Source: Isoetes taiwanensis
Lineage: Eukaryota > Streptophyta > Lycopodiopsida > Isoetales > Isoetaceae
Reading direction: 5' to 3'
NCBI GenBank assembly: GCA_021234155.1
Contig: JAJEKV010000096.1
Location: forward strand, 3,099,678-3,163,677
DNA length: 64,000 bases
Position numbers and translations under genes: made by a program. Shown one piece after another: positions 42,263-54,974 of the stretch. The notes under the pieces are model-generated. The model was not told the origin of the DNA, did no database searches, and was given only the letters and a program-made list of their open reading frames with translations. How positions within the stretch are numbered: the first letter of the stretch is position 1; every line of letters starts with the position of its first letter.

Positions 42263-43183
42263 TGTATGGTCATCCTCATGGTCTATGTGGACGTTAAAAT
42301 TTATCTATCTTATTTGTTTCCACTTCTAGAGAAACATGGTCATCCTCATGTTTTCGTCCTTGAGGTCATGGCAAAAACACTCTGACAATGCACAGATGCC
42401 ATAATTGCCAATGTAATTTTGTCATGAAAACCTCTCGACTTCTCGCTATGGGAACACGATATGAGTGTGACAAAATGGAGCTAGAATGTATGCATATTTT
42501 TAATCATAGACCACACGTTCTCTCCTTTCAACCAACCATCGTTGGTGTTGTTCATGATGCTGACATGCAACCATCACCAGTCCGTTTCAAATTTTAACTT
42601 AGGCCCTTCGGTTATGAATAACTACAAACTAACTATTGAAAATAGAATAGAGTAGAATAAAACCTGAGAGATGCATTTTTATGAAAGCAAAAAACGTCCC
42701 TCATATGCAAAATTTTGCAAATTTGAGATGCAATCTACCGCGAACACACACACACACAAAAACACCCCCAAAAACCTCTTCTTACATCCTTACATCCGTA
42801 TACATACAAAAATTGGTCAAGAAAACCCTTTTGACTAGCAGTCAACATAAAATACAGGGATAAAATGTAGATCCCTCTTGGAATAGAATAGAATAGAAAA
42901 TTTTAATGTCCAGGAAGATGTTAAATTTTTGTTATTGAACGGAAGAGCAAATCTGCTCTAATTCGTACTTGGGTGCAACAACTAAGCTGTGCCTCAAGGT
43001 TAAAACCATGCAAATCTTCTAACAAGATTTGTGATGGTTAACTTTGACAATTTAAAAGAATCTTCCTTCATGGACACAGAAAAGAAACATAATAATTTTT
43101 TTGCTAATCCCAACTAATATAAATAAGACTTTTGTTAAAATGTTCTAGATTCTTTGAAGTATAGACTAATGGGTGTTGCCCAA
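42263..43183. repeat. Tandem duplication, unit B (empty site)
   Basis: About 920 bp, homologous to 40436-42262 without the Harbinger-like insertion. It is the internal control that defines both ends of the insertion. It has no recognised gene. Confidence 0.85.
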
Positions 43184-43710
43184 CCAACAACCTTGAGTGA
43201 GCATCAAACCCAAAATAGAAAGTCCATGGATGTTGACCACTAGCATGAGGAGGCTCCACACATTAGGAAAGTTCCTGAAATTAGCAACTTTGCCATATGC
43301 TTTTGAATGTTTTAATGGTTGACCACAGTGGTAAATTTTGCCATATGGTCTTAGATGTCTTGAGTTGTCCCTAATGCCTATTGAGTAATTTCATCAAACT
43401 AAAATAGAAAGTTTATAAAACATTAATGTTTGCCTTATGTTCTACAAGGTGTTTGAAACAAAGAAACATATGTTTTGTACAAGATTTGATGTAAGTACCA
43501 GAAAAATAACCAAAACAATGATTTCATGATTTTTACTTAGATTGAATACACTTGTAATTCTTGCAAAAAAGGCATTTAAAATATTTTTCTATGAGGTGAT
43601 AGTGATAAGTAACAGACTTTTCTTTGTAAGGAGCAACATGCAGATATTTTCTTGTTGCAAATGTTAAAGTAAGAAGAATCACAAAATATGCTTTGTGAGT
43701 GAGACATGTA

Positions 43711-43826
43711 TAGGGGAATGGAGGTTGGGACTCCATTCCCAGTTTTGCAGGTGGGGTCCCGCGACCGGCCGCTAGCCGAGCGGTCACTCAGAAAACGGGA
43801 ATGGAGGACCAACCTCCATTCCCCTA
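43711..43826. mobile_element. 116-bp foldback MITE
   Basis: TAGGGGAATGGAGGTTGG at the left is the exact complement of the right end, and the arms continue with ACTCCATTCCC.GTTTT. The centre is GC-rich (GCGACCGGCCGCTAGCCG). The stretch before it (43184-43710) holds no recognised gene. Confidence 0.75.
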
Positions 43827-44440
43827 CAAAATAGAAATAGGGAGCCAGATCGTTACAGAGCCTTTGAAAAAAAAAACACAACAGATTCGGCGAAGATCAC
43901 CAAATACGGTGAAGAAACATCCAATGCAGGGTTCTTTGCAGATCCGGCGAAGAAAGATCTGGTTGTTTGCAGATCACGGCTCACCTGCAAAGAAAAACTA
44001 TGAATCGTGATGATGTGATGAGTAGCTGCAAAAAAAAACTTTGAATCGTGAAGACCATCTGCGAAGAACTCATCTGTGAAGATTATCTTTGAAGATTATA
44101 TGTAAAAACGCTGAATCGTGAATAACACGATGCTCGAAGAAGAGCTGCTCGAACTGCTACGCCGGTGCTGAAGAATCCTGCGAAGAACTCATCTGTGAAA
44201 ACTCTGAATCATGAAGATCATCATGCTCGAAGAAGAGCTGCGCGAACTGCTACGCCGTCGCTGAAGAACCCTAAAGAAAAAAAAACCCTCAAGGAGAAAA
44301 AACCTAAGGAAACCTGGGCCGCCAGTCAAGCGGAATTAGGCAACCCGACTTCCATTCCGGAATATTGGCGGTTGCCACGTGTCGGCATTAGAATACAAGC
44401 CAGACAAAACTGGCGACCCTATTTCTATTTTGTTCTAGCA
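43823..44440. mobile_element. Larger inverted-repeat element with duplicated interior
   Basis: ACAAAATAGAAATAGGG at 43826-43842 recurs inverted at about 44420-44437. Between them a block with TGCGAAGAACTCATCTGTGAA, TGCTCGAAGAAGAGCTGC and GAACTGCTACGCCG occurs twice (about 44056-44165 and 44178-44265). The MITE at 43711-43826 abuts or forms its left edge. Class unknown. Confidence 0.5.
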
Positions 44441-44885
44441 TGTCCTTCTATTATAATCAAAATTCCGTCCAATGTCATTTGTGCCCTACATACATGGCTA
44501 GCTATTATAGCATTTCAAATGATCGTGCACCCACAAATATATAAAGCGTTCTTATCTTTACAATTTTCAAGATTGTAACACAAAACACAATAATAAATGT
44601 GCACGAGCAACTACCTTTCTAGCAAAGATGAATTTGGTTGTGAATAATTAAGCATTTTGGTTGTATTTATGCTCTTCTTAATCCCAAAGGTTCAAAAAAA
44701 AATTTACAATATGTATAATATATGAAGCTTAATAAATATAATATCATTTCAATTCCATACACATCTCTGTTTTCTCAACAGATTTACAATATGTACAATA
44801 TATGTACATATCTAAAGAGGGAATACATATTTACATGGGCATTATTAAGTTAAAATTCTTGAACTGGGCTCGCATGAATACGGAA
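44441..44885. other. AT-rich spacer, nothing recognised
   Basis: Only short artefact frames. Two AATATGTA-type runs (44705-44725, 44782-44810) are the only visible repeats. Confidence 0.4.
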
Positions 44886-44889
44886 AAAC

Positions 44890-45135
44890 TCCAGAGACAG
44901 ATAGATAGGCTTCTCATTCATTTCGGTAGATTTTCTATAATAGTGGATAGTGGATAGCCCGCATACCTGCAAACTACCCAATTATACAACTTGGACCCCA
45001 AAATAAATAATGCTAATAGATGTTGGTTTATGTACCTGCTTATCACCGGGATTGAAAAACCCTGCCTTCCAGGCTTTTGAAGAAAAGCCATAGTGATAAG
45101 CCCTCGACAAGGGGATGGACAAATGTAAGGCTGAG
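44890..45135. repeat. Dispersed repeat, copy 2, with hairpin
   Basis: Shares GATAGGCTTCTCATTCATTTC, GTGGATAGTGGATAG, GGACCCCAAAATAA and ACAAGGGGATGGACAAATG with 9300-9575. The hairpin at 45039-45101 has outer arms GCTTATCAC/GTGATAAGC and a core GGGATTGAAAAACCCTGCC that is slightly more decayed than that of copy 1. Confidence 0.65.
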
Positions 45136-45739
45136 TAATTAAGCACAATTTTATTAAATTTGGACAATACATGAATTTGTGGACAAATTTTGAAAACCTT
45201 ATTTCCTTGACTCAATTTTCATATACTAACATACATCCCCAGCGAGTGCTGCATATGCTTCGACAACAAGGAATCTTGACAGTGTTAGCTACTTATTATT
45301 GGAAGAACCCCAAGCATAATCGATAGTCTCTATCTCAATGCGGTCACTAGCAGTCGTTGGCCTCCATCTCTTCTCAATTGACATAATTAAATGTGCTACT
45401 ATAAATATACCCTTCTTCAGATCTTAGAATCGATTGAATTTCGATATAGGTTTATCCTTCCATGGACCAACATTCCTCGCGGTGATGGCTTGATGCTTTG
45501 TGGTACATGATGGGCCATTATCAAACTCAAAAACTACATGCTCAGTGTGCCGGTCAACCTCTTATCATCATTAGAGATGTGCACATGTTTTTTGAAAGAT
45601 ATAATAATGTTACAACGCAAAATTTTTTCCTTAAGAACAATCTCTGCCCGCGTGTTAACGTCGACTAGCTTCCACCCGCACCTTGGATCCCAGACCCCCC
45701 TCGCTAATCTTATCGGCTTGCTGCTATGTGAATTCTCCC

Positions 45740-46480
45740 ACAAGCCCGGATTCCTTCAGAGAATCCCTCTGAGGTCAGCACCTACCAGATGCTTCACTCT
45801 AATCGACCTTTGGCAGTAGCAATCTGCTCTGAGATCGTAAACACAGATGCTTCACTCTAATCCTTTGGCGGTGGTTCGAGATAAAGCAAACCGACCCTTC
45901 GGGTCCCTATGGGTCGGTGCGATCCGACTCTGGCGAGAATCAAACTGCTTTGGGGCCATACTATCAACTTCGGATTCCAAACCCGAACCCAAAACCTGGT
46001 TCTTGAATCCAACAACAATCCCTCTGGGCAGAATTGGCTCTCAATCTCTCAAGACCCGGTTCCTTACCCAGATCAATCCTGGACAGTAGCAAACTGCCTT
46101 AGGATCACCAGCGCAGCTTTAGGCTGCAATTTCGACCCTGTGGCCCAATCCCTAAATCAAGGAACAGTACAAATAGCAGAATCGGCTTATCCAACCCTCT
46201 AATCCCAATTCATTCATGGGCAGTAGCAATCTGCCCTGGGACCCTCACAGCAGCCTCGGAATCCAAATCCGAATTCCAAGCCCAAGTATTGAATCTAATA
46301 GCAAACTCTAGTAGCAGAATTGGCCTTTTACTTCCTCAAGACCCGGTTTCTTCTGCTGCTCGAATTCTTCCTCTAGGCTTTATAGAACTCTTTCTTGAGT
46401 TCACAGCCAGTCTTGCATGCCCAAAACCAGCCAAATCAGGCCTTCACTTGACCTCAATCCGTCCTCTCCAGCTTATCTAA
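45740..46480. repeat. Degenerate tandem repeat with CAGTAGCAATCTGC motif
   Basis: GGCAGTAGCAATCTGC or close variants occur near 45810, 46085 and 46215, each followed by GAT or GAC and a block with TTCCAAACCCGAA or CAATTTCGACCC, and CAAGACCCGGTT. Spacing is 130-270 bp. Open frames in three reading frames are repeat artefacts. It could be a retrotransposon leader or a captured sequence; no domain is seen. Confidence 0.5.
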
Positions 46481-48605
46481 TCGATCTGGCAGTCGGATCC
46501 GGATACAGTTCGTTTCTCTGATATATAACAGGTTTATAAGACCCATCGAACCATTTGATGCCATGTGTCCATTTTTAATAACTTTAAAAACCATAGCTAA
46601 CCTTTTATCTTTCTTAACATATATAAAGCAGTACCCTTTTTTGTTTGATTCTAATATTTTTTCTCCAGGAAAAAGTTTGGGGGCGACACGTGGATGACTT
46701 CCTAAAGCGGCGACACGTGTCCTTCAAACAAAATAAATGAAAAAAAAAAAAAAAAAAAAGCGTCCCTTTCTTGGTCTGCAAGCAATCCGGCAGGATTGCG
46801 CAATCTGGCCCTGCTCAACGGCATGACTCATTCGAAGTCACATCCTTCTGTTTCCACAAAGCCCAGGAAAAGGATCCGACATTCTTCCTCTCCAAGGAAT
46901 CCTTCCTCTCGTCTTTTCCGCATTTGCTTTTCTCAAGCTTATTCCGGGCTGTTGATAGCTATGAATTTTGACGTTTGTGTTCTTGCAGGTGAATTCTGTG
47001 CGCTTTGATCAGGATCCGCCCCTTTCCTCACATTCTTCTTCTCGTTGGCTATGGCATTTTACAATCTGTGTCGACGAATGCCGATAGATAGATAGATCCG
47101 CAGATCATCATGGCTTGATCCGACATTTGCATTCTTAGCACTCTTAATTCTCCGACACATGCTCTGGTCTGCCGTAGAAAATTTCAACAGAGTTATTTGA
47201 GCTCAGACCCGCAGAAAGATCTCAGCAATAGCAGTCTACTCAAATGCCACCAATCTTTTCTATGTACTATCGAAGCCTTTTAGTTTCGATTCATTCAATT
47301 TGGGACATTTTTTAGGGCAAAGAGCAAACTGGCTCTTTCAGAATCGTCAACACAGACAGGTTAGAGACACATCTCTTGCTCCAAAATGTTATGGCAGATC
47401 TCTTAGGAAGAATCTGGCCAAAACTTGGCCATTGTTTGAAAAACTTGCAATAGGTAGATGATTTTTCTTGCAGGAATGAACAGAGCTGACATAGTCGATT
47501 TTGGCTTTGATTTCTTGCTTTCGAAATCACTGGTAACATGCTGAATTTATTATTCTAGCTTCTAGGTTTGCTCTTGATATCTCTGCTCAGACTTCTCCAG
47601 ATATTCCTGTTAGGTTCATACCCAGGTTCTGTGCTGCTACAAGACTGTGTAGCACTACCAAGGATGGTAAACGGTGGAAATGGGTTAAGTAAATGATTCT
47701 TTTTCATTTTGGCATAGGACGAAAGAAATTGATGAAAAACCCTTGCTGGTGGAATTTCAATCATTTGGATTCACCGGGCACAATAGCACTTTTGTTATTA
47801 GAATGCAATGCTATGTGCTTATGTTGATTGCCAACACCTTAAGCAAGCTCTTGAAATTTGTCAGCAGATGCAGCTTTTCCGGAATCGTCTGGGCGCACCT
47901 CCCTTCATCAAAACGGGATGGCCCTTCGTCAAAACGGTATAGCAGATATGTGGGAAAGGTTCTGGCTGGAACTTGGCCGCAATGCACACCCAACAGAATC
48001 GGATTTTTCCCTAGGTACTCCAGCTGGTATGACTTGGATATGGTCTGTGAGCACCACCAAAAGCAAGTTAAGAAGAAAGGCAAGCCTTACGAATTTCAGG
48101 TTGGATCTACTTTTATTTTATGTTTGCATGGCATCTGTAGTAAATTTGTATCCGAGATATTCATATTCAGTTGTGCTTTGGGAATGGCCATATGGAAAAG
48201 AGAATTTAACATTATTCATGCTAATTTTGGTTTTAATTTTATGGACTAATAGAGGAGCGGCCTATACGTGCAAACAATAGGCTAATTTATTTGCTGCAAG
48301 GGGTTCTCTTAATTGGCGTGAATTTGAATTGAACCTTTGCTGAAATTTGAATCATCTGCACTTTGCAAGACTAATGGGAAGGCTGCCATATCAGTCTGCT
48401 GTACACTTATGGAGATCCTTTTACCCAGTTACTAGGCCTATAGGGCACTATGAAGCATTAAGCAGCTCATTGTGTGGGTTTACATGTTCTATTAGCAGTC
48501 TGGTAGGAACATAAAATATATCTTACAGCAAATAGTATGTAATAGCAGTGTCGAATACTCTTAATGATCATTGAGAGTAGCGTCTCTCAATGCAATGAAG
48601 ATTTT
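46481..48605. other. No recognised gene
   Basis: The longest frames (47743-48249 and 47858-48280) overlap in different frames and show no known domain. A poly(A) run at 46741-46759 could mark an old retrotransposed tail. The stretch directly precedes the MSH4 remnant and may include unrecognised decayed exons or introns of it. Confidence 0.3.
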
Positions 48606-49480
48606 CTCACTCTCTGAGTCCATTTCCCTGATGGTCATGATGGTTAATGCCTTTGCTTTCATGGTATCAAGCAAACTTCCATGCAGTTATAGTCGGCCAA
48701 AATTTACTGGTGATCACTTTGCCATAAAGACATTCTTAGAGCCTGATAAAGATCCCCTCATACCAAATGTATCGCAAATACATAATTATTGCCAGGCGTA
48801 TGTTCAGATACATAGTGCAAACCTGACTAAATGGAAAATTTTCATATTGACTATTAAGTATGGTTTAGTTGCTAAACTGCATTTTGTTAGATGTAAAGAG
48901 CATGGACCAGTAGTAATTGAAGCTGGACGACATCCAATTCTTGACGGTTTATGCCCTGTGTTTTCTACATGATTCAGACCAACACTACATCTTATATGAG
49001 GCACTAAATATGATTATCGTAGCAGGGCCTAACATATGCAAAATTCTTCCAGTATTTGTGCCAAATTTGAAATGTCAGTGTTGTGTGATTGTGCAGGAGC
49101 AAGAAGATATCGTATCTTCACCAAGTAGCCCTGATAGCTATGCTTGCTCATGTTGGTTGTTACATGCTGGCTCGTTATTCGTCATTTAAGATAATAGACA
49201 GCCTTTTCACATGGATTGGGACTGGAGATGATCTTGAGTTCAACCCAGGCACAGTAAGGCGCAATATAGTAAAGGAAAGAAGCTGTGAAGTATGCCAGCA
49301 TATGATGATTAACCTTTGCAGTTTATGATAGTTGAGAAAGCTAGCTTTTATTTTGCCAAACTTCAGTTCAAGGTATGCGAATAAATTTGACATGTGCTCT
49401 CATTTACCATCTAAATTACCAAGCATGGTCCTAATTGATGAGCTTGGGAGATCTAGTTCATCATCAGATGGAGTGGCCAT
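48606..49480 (+). pseudogene. MSH4: MSH4 (meiotic MutS homologue) fragment, decayed, with introns
   Basis: MSH4 partners MSH5 to stabilise meiotic crossover intermediates. Four conserved blocks occur in order: MMVNAFAFMVSSKLPCSYSR near 48620-48700 (end of the core domain), EHGPVVIEAGRHPILDGL near 48898-48950 (start of the ATPase domain), a Walker A region split by an intron-like gap, IIVAGPNI at about 49011-49035 plus SKKISYLHQVALIAMLAHVG from 49099, then RIGTGD-like WIGTGDDLEFNP, and Walker B MVLIDELGRSSSSSDGVAI near 49425-49480. The Walker A lysine-serine motif GPNMSGKST has become a degenerate SKKIS, and several stops and frame changes separate the blocks. Kept introns mean a DNA-level duplicate, not a retrocopy. 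Intact MSH4 should exist elsewhere. Confidence 0.82.
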
Positions 49481-51029
49481 TTCATGAAGTTGTTGCCAAG
49501 TATCCGTTGTTACTAAAAGTGTATGTTACGATGGCTGTCCAGCTTGGAAAACACTAGGTGCACCATGTTCTGGACATGGACACAACAGGACAGTGCAGGT
49601 GTTTTGAAGGTAAATGTCACTTTCAAACTATGATAAGAATCAGATATGTGTTTTATCTTAATGTCTTTGTGCTGACATTAATTTATTTGTTAAAGGATAT
49701 GAAGGCATTGGTTGCTCTTATTGCCTCCTTGGGTGGACACTTTCCTATAATGAGAGTTGCATCAAGCTTCCGGATGCAACAACTCTTGCAAATATTTTTT
49801 TATCCTTTTCAACATCCCCGAAGCTTTCTCTCCCACCTCAAAGATCCAAACCAAGGGTGATGTGCACAAGGGTGTTAAGGGATGAGGATCAAGCACCGTA
49901 ATGATATTTAGCATAAAGGTAACTGTTAGGACTTTTTCTAAAAGAGGGCTGTTGAGTTCATATATCAGACACAGTAATGGATATTATTCCACCCAATTCA
50001 TAATTTAAAATTCAAAGATCGACATATGAATGTAGCCGGCACTGTTGACTAAGAGCTGTCTAAGGAGAATTTTATGAAACATTTGAGGCATTTGAAGTGG
50101 ATTTATCGAAAACCTCGATCAAACTGTTCAAGAGATAAAGTAACAACTTCAGATGTCAAACTCAGGCCTTACTCTTGTGTTGATTTTTTGTAAAGTTTGA
50201 ACTGTATAGCTTTTCATGGGAATTAAGAATATATGCAATGCACCTGTTTAACAGGTTAGAATGGACTAAGAAAACTGTGTTGGAGAACTATCAAGCTTTA
50301 AGTCTAGTTGCTGATCCCAATGCCCCAGGTGCCAGTCATGAAAGTTTAATTTGATTGATTTGGCAGATCTAGATGATAGAAAAGATTATGAATAGGATGG
50401 TAATCTTTTATTTCCTTTGTTTAATTTGTGTACTTTAATTTTGGTAATTGTATTTTCAGTAACCATGTCCTGTCCTGTGTTTTGATTTAGATGTCAGATT
50501 TGCATTAGGAAAAAGATGGGAACACTGCTCCCTTGCAACGGCTTCTAAAAATGCAACGGCCGTATATTAGTCATCCTATATGGAAACATCCTATATGGAA
50601 ACATGGCAACAACTATGATGTAAGTTACTGTGCATTTTAAACATCATACTGATTGCGGATTATTCTTGGGGGCTGATTACTAGTTTTGCAGGTAATGTCA
50701 TGGGATATGAAGCTGAATAAGATGTAGCATACCACGTCTGCGCTTGGAAAATTGTGTTTAAGATTTCATGCTTATGAAAAACTAAATAATTGTAATGAAA
50801 ATGAAGATGAAATGTGGTTTACATGATAATAGATTATTTGCTAAACCAGAGAGCCTGCGTAAATTGCTAGACCGTTATGCCCGGAGTAGTTGTATGGATA
50901 AATAGAGATCTAGCTCTGATATTGTTTGTAGATAATGGAGGCAAGTATATGGATTATGTTCCTTTGCATGTCCGACAGACTCTATTTTCTCTGAGTAAGA
51001 CTACAAATTGATCATCTAAGTTTGTAGAA
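49481..51029. other. No recognised gene; may hold further decayed MSH4 sequence
   Basis: A frame at 49558-49860 includes DMKALVALIAS, which could be the block after Walker B in MSH4, but the match is too short to rely on. The rest is AT-rich spacer up to the CACTA-like element. Confidence 0.3.
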
Positions 51030-51052
51030 CACAACAAGAGAATGGACATTCA

Positions 51053-51300
51053 GCGACGTGGGCTTGCGACGTCTGTGCGACGTGACGTCGCAAATAACGT
51101 GACCATGCGACGTCAATGCGACGTCACGTCGCACACGCGCCGCATCGCGATCGCGGCGGTGGTGCGACGTCCCGGCAACCGTGACGCGGCGGATCTGTCA
51201 TGCCAGTGCGCCACGCCTCACGACCCGCGCCGCGCATCGCTGCGTCGCGTCACTTTTGTCGCGACGTGGCGTCGCCGTCGCGGCGATGACGTCGGCGGGG
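51053..51300. repeat. Left subterminal CGACGTCG-rich array
   Basis: Dense GCGACGT and GACGTCGC motifs in both orientations directly inside the left TIR, matching the right-end arrays. Likely transposase binding region by analogy with other CACTA elements. High CpG content predicts heavy cytosine methylation. Confidence 0.7.
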
Positions 51301-51319
51301 CGTCTGCCCGGGCGTCTAG

Positions 51320-54300
51320 TGTACTTTGTTCTTTTTGGAGAACAAGGGTGGTCTTCTGGCCACGAAAGTTGGTCCCCAAGGTAATGTCGATATTCTGAGT
51401 CCATTGGAAGAGCCAAATCATGGTTTTGGAGAGGGAAATTGCTCGTCCATCGCCCGGCCTTCGTAAGAGAACTTTTGTGGCAGCATGTGAGCTCTGGAAG
51501 ACTCGGAGCTATTTCATCGTGCACCAACACTGCATATCCTAGTGAAATGTTTTTCTCATGTCCGCACCGGCACGTTGCTTCATAAATTCGTAATTAATGC
51601 ATGGTATGGAATTAAATTCTGATTTTTTGTCAGTTGGCTTCCTAGGTCATCCCCAGCATACAGGCAAATTTTTAGAATTTTCGGATAAAGTTCTGATCAA
51701 ATAGGTAGCATTGGAACGGTCTAGGCAGTCTGTTGTTGGGCAGTAGCAAGACATTCATAAATTCGTAATTAATGCATAGTAAGGAATTAAATTCTGATTT
51801 TTTGTCAGCAGGCTTCTTAAGTCATCGCCAACGTACATGCCAGTTTTCAAAATTTCCAGACAAGGTTTAGATCAAAGTGTTTGCATTAGTACGGTCCGGG
51901 CAGCCTGTTGTTGGGCAGCCGAGCTGGCACACTTGCCCAAGTCAAACAAGGCCAGGACCTTGCAAGGCAACCTCATTAGAGGGGAGAGTCCGGGACCCGG
52001 GAGGCCCAGGCCCAAAAAGTTTCCCGAGGCGGCCCTTTCTGGCGGCTCCCAGGGCCGTGCGCTAAAGACCACACTCCGAATCTCGGTTCCCCTATCCGGC
52101 CGTTGAATCCTTCGTTCAAGGGCCCCGTCTCCGATAAGGTCCAAAAAATCCAACATCCGTCCGTGAGAACTTATCAAACGCTGAAGCGTCTGCGATCGGC
52201 CGTGTAGAAACCAAAGTGTTTTGTCGTTCGGACATTGCGGAGGCTCGGAATGGCGATTCGACTTACGCCACATCGTCCGGGAGGCCGAAATTACCCTAGA
52301 GACCAAGTTGCACGGTCGGTTTTGCAAAAGAAAAAAACACTTACGCCCTACGTTGCAGTATTCGACAGCCACCTCCTAGGCCAAATTGACTACGAGTGTG
52401 TTGGACATGAGATAGTTTGACGCTACCTCGAGAAGGGGTGGTCTTTTGGCCATGAAACTTGGTCCCCGGGCAATGTCGGCGTTCGAGTCCATTGGCGAGC
52501 CGAATCACGATTCGGAGAGGGGAAGTTGCCCGTCCGTCGCCCGGGGCCTTCCGGGAGAGGACTTTTGGGGCAAAATTTGCTTCGGATGGTTTTAGGGTCC
52601 GTGCTCGGCATCAACACCCCCCCTACGTCAAGACACGGCGCCAAGGTCCTAGTCGAATCGACAAGGATAGAGCCTCCGGCGTAAACCCTATGAATTGCCG
52701 TGTTCTAGCGGGGTTTGCGTTTTGGGTGCCGAAGTTTTGGTCCTTTGCACTTGGGACTTGGGCGATAAGATGCATTTGAGAACGCGAAGCAAGGGGGCCC
52801 GGCGGAATGGAGTTTGGATCTGTACTCCTCCCCGTTGTGGCGGTTAAAGTAAAGGGCGACTTTTGCGGTAGCAAGACATTCATAAATTCGTAATTAATGC
52901 ATAGTACGGAATTAAATTCTGATTTTTTGTCGGCCGGGGTTCCTAAGTCATCGCCAACATACAGAGGCCAGTTTTCAAAATTTCGGACAAGGTTTAGATC
53001 AAAGTGTTTGCATTAGAGCGGTCCGGGCAGCTTTGTTGTTGGGCAGCCGAGGCTTTTGCACTTGCCCAAGTCAAACAAGGCCAGGACCTTGCAAGGCAAC
53101 CTCATTAGAGGGGAGAGTCCGGACCCGGGGGCGCGAGGCCCAAAAAGTTTCCCGAGGCAGCCTTTCCTGGCAGCGCTCCCCCGGGGGGCCGTACGCTAAA
53201 GACCACACTCCCGAATCTGGGTTCCCCTATCCGACCGTTGAATCCTTCGTTCAAGGGCCCTGTCTCGATAAAGTCCAAAAAAATCCAACATCCGTCCGTG
53301 ATAACTTATCAAACCGCGAAGCGTCCTGCGGTCGACCGTGTAGAAACCAAAGCGTTTTGTCGTTCGGACATTGCGGAGGCTCCGGAATGGCGATTCGACT
53401 TCGCCACATCGTCCGGGAGGCCGAAATTACCCTAGAGACCAAGTTGCACGGTCAGTTTTGCAAAAGAAAGAAACACTTACGCCCTACGTTGCAGTATTCG
53501 ACAGCCACCTCCTAGGCCAATTGACTACGAGTGTGTTGGACATGAGATAGTTTGACGCTACCTCGAGAAGGGGTGGTCTTTTGGCCATGAAACTTGGTCC
53601 CCAGCGCAATGTCGACGTTCCGAGTCCATTGGCAGAGCCGAATCACGATTCCGGAGAGGGGAAGTTGCCCGTCCGTCGCCAGGGCCTTCGGGAGAGGACT
53701 TTTGGGGCAAGCTGCTTCCGGATGGTTTTTAGGGTCCGTGCTCTGGCGTCAACACCCCCCCTCTACGTCAAGACACGGCGCAAGGTCCTAGTCGAATCTG
53801 ACAAGGATAGAGCCTCCGAAACGTAAACCCTATGAGTTGCCAGGTTCTAGCAGGGTTTGCGTTTTGGGTGCCGAGTTTTGGTCCTTTGCACTTGGGACTT
53901 GGCTGATAAGATGCAGTTGAGAACGCGAAGCAAGGGGAACTGACGGAATGGAGTTTGGATCTGTACTCCTCCCGTTGTGGCAGTTAGAAGTAAAGGGCAG
54001 CTTTTGCAGTAGCAAGACATTCATAAATTCGTAATTAATGCATAGTACGGAATTAAATTCTGATTTTTTGTCAGCAGGGTTCGTAAGTCATCGCCAACAT
54101 ACAGGCCAGTTTTCAAAATTTCCGGACAAGGTTTAGATCAAAGTGTTTGCATTAGAACGGTCCGGGCAGCCTGTTGTTGGGCAGCCGAGCTGGCACACTT
54201 GCCCAAGTCAAACAAGGCCAGGACCTTGCAAGGCAACCTCATTAGAGGGGAGAGTCCGGACCCCAGGAGGCGAGGCCCAAAAAGTTTCCCGAGGCAGCCT

Positions 54301-54450
54301 TTCCTGGCAGCGCTCCCCCGGGGGGCCGTACGCTAAAGACCACACTCCCGAATCTCGGTTCCCCTATCCGACCGTTGAATCCTTCGTTCAAGGGCCCTCG
54401 TTCGATAAGGGCCAAAAAAATCCAACATCCGTCCTGGAGAACTTATCAAA
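51320..54450. repeat. Internal tandem repeats of about 1.13 kb
   Basis: Units start with GTAGCAAGACATTCATAAAT at 51743, 52868 and 54009. The first two are 1125 and 1141 bp; the third is cut at about 54450, and a partial, more diverged unit precedes them (51320-51742). Each unit has an AT-rich start, then GC-rich sequence (GGTCCGGGCAGC, GTTTCCCGAGGC, GTGGTCTTTTGGCCATGAA). Open frames in many phases are not conserved between units because of indels, so I see no gene here. Confidence 0.85.
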
Positions 54451-54639
54451 CCGCCACCCCAGGGCTCAAACATGCCACCCGGGGCTCAAACATTCGTAAG
54501 TAGTAGTAGCAATAGAAGATTGGTTAAATCCGGAATGTGATTTTGACTGCATATATGGCTCGGGAATGTCCAAATTAGCATAAGGACAAACTTTCATGAC
54601 CATCAGATGAAAAAAAGGCACCAAAAAAATTAAAAAGTG

Positions 54640-54800
54640 TTAGACGTCGCTATAACAAAATATCGTCGCGGACCGTCGCATCGCGACGTTAAAAGCAGAT
54701 ATATCGATTTTGAAATCATTATATCACGATTCAAATCGTATATCACGATTTCAAAATTTACGTCGCATCTTGACGTCGCGACGTCGCATGACATCCGTGT
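54640..54800. repeat. Second CGTCGC-rich block inside the element
   Basis: GACGTCGCTATAACAAAATA followed by CGTCGCGGACCGTCGCATCG and several ATATCACGATTTCAAA repeats. GACGTCGCTAWA is close to the sequence just inside the true TIR, so this may be the relic end of another element now internal. Confidence 0.5.
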
Positions 54801-54974
54801 GTTTTATGATCCAGGGGCCGTCTTTTTTCGGGACCATTCCTAGGCTTCCTTCTATCGACTATTTTGGGCGATCTTCGGCGCTACGACCTTGAACGACTTG
54901 CAAGCACTCTTTTTAAGGTTAGTAGATCATGGTTTTTGAATTGAATGGTTTTTTGGATTGAATGATTTAGTGTA

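Noticed and set aside
51042-54499. Protein-coding genes in the GC-rich interior of the CACTA-like element
   Set aside because: Open frames are long only because of GC content; they change frame between tandem units and share no conserved protein.
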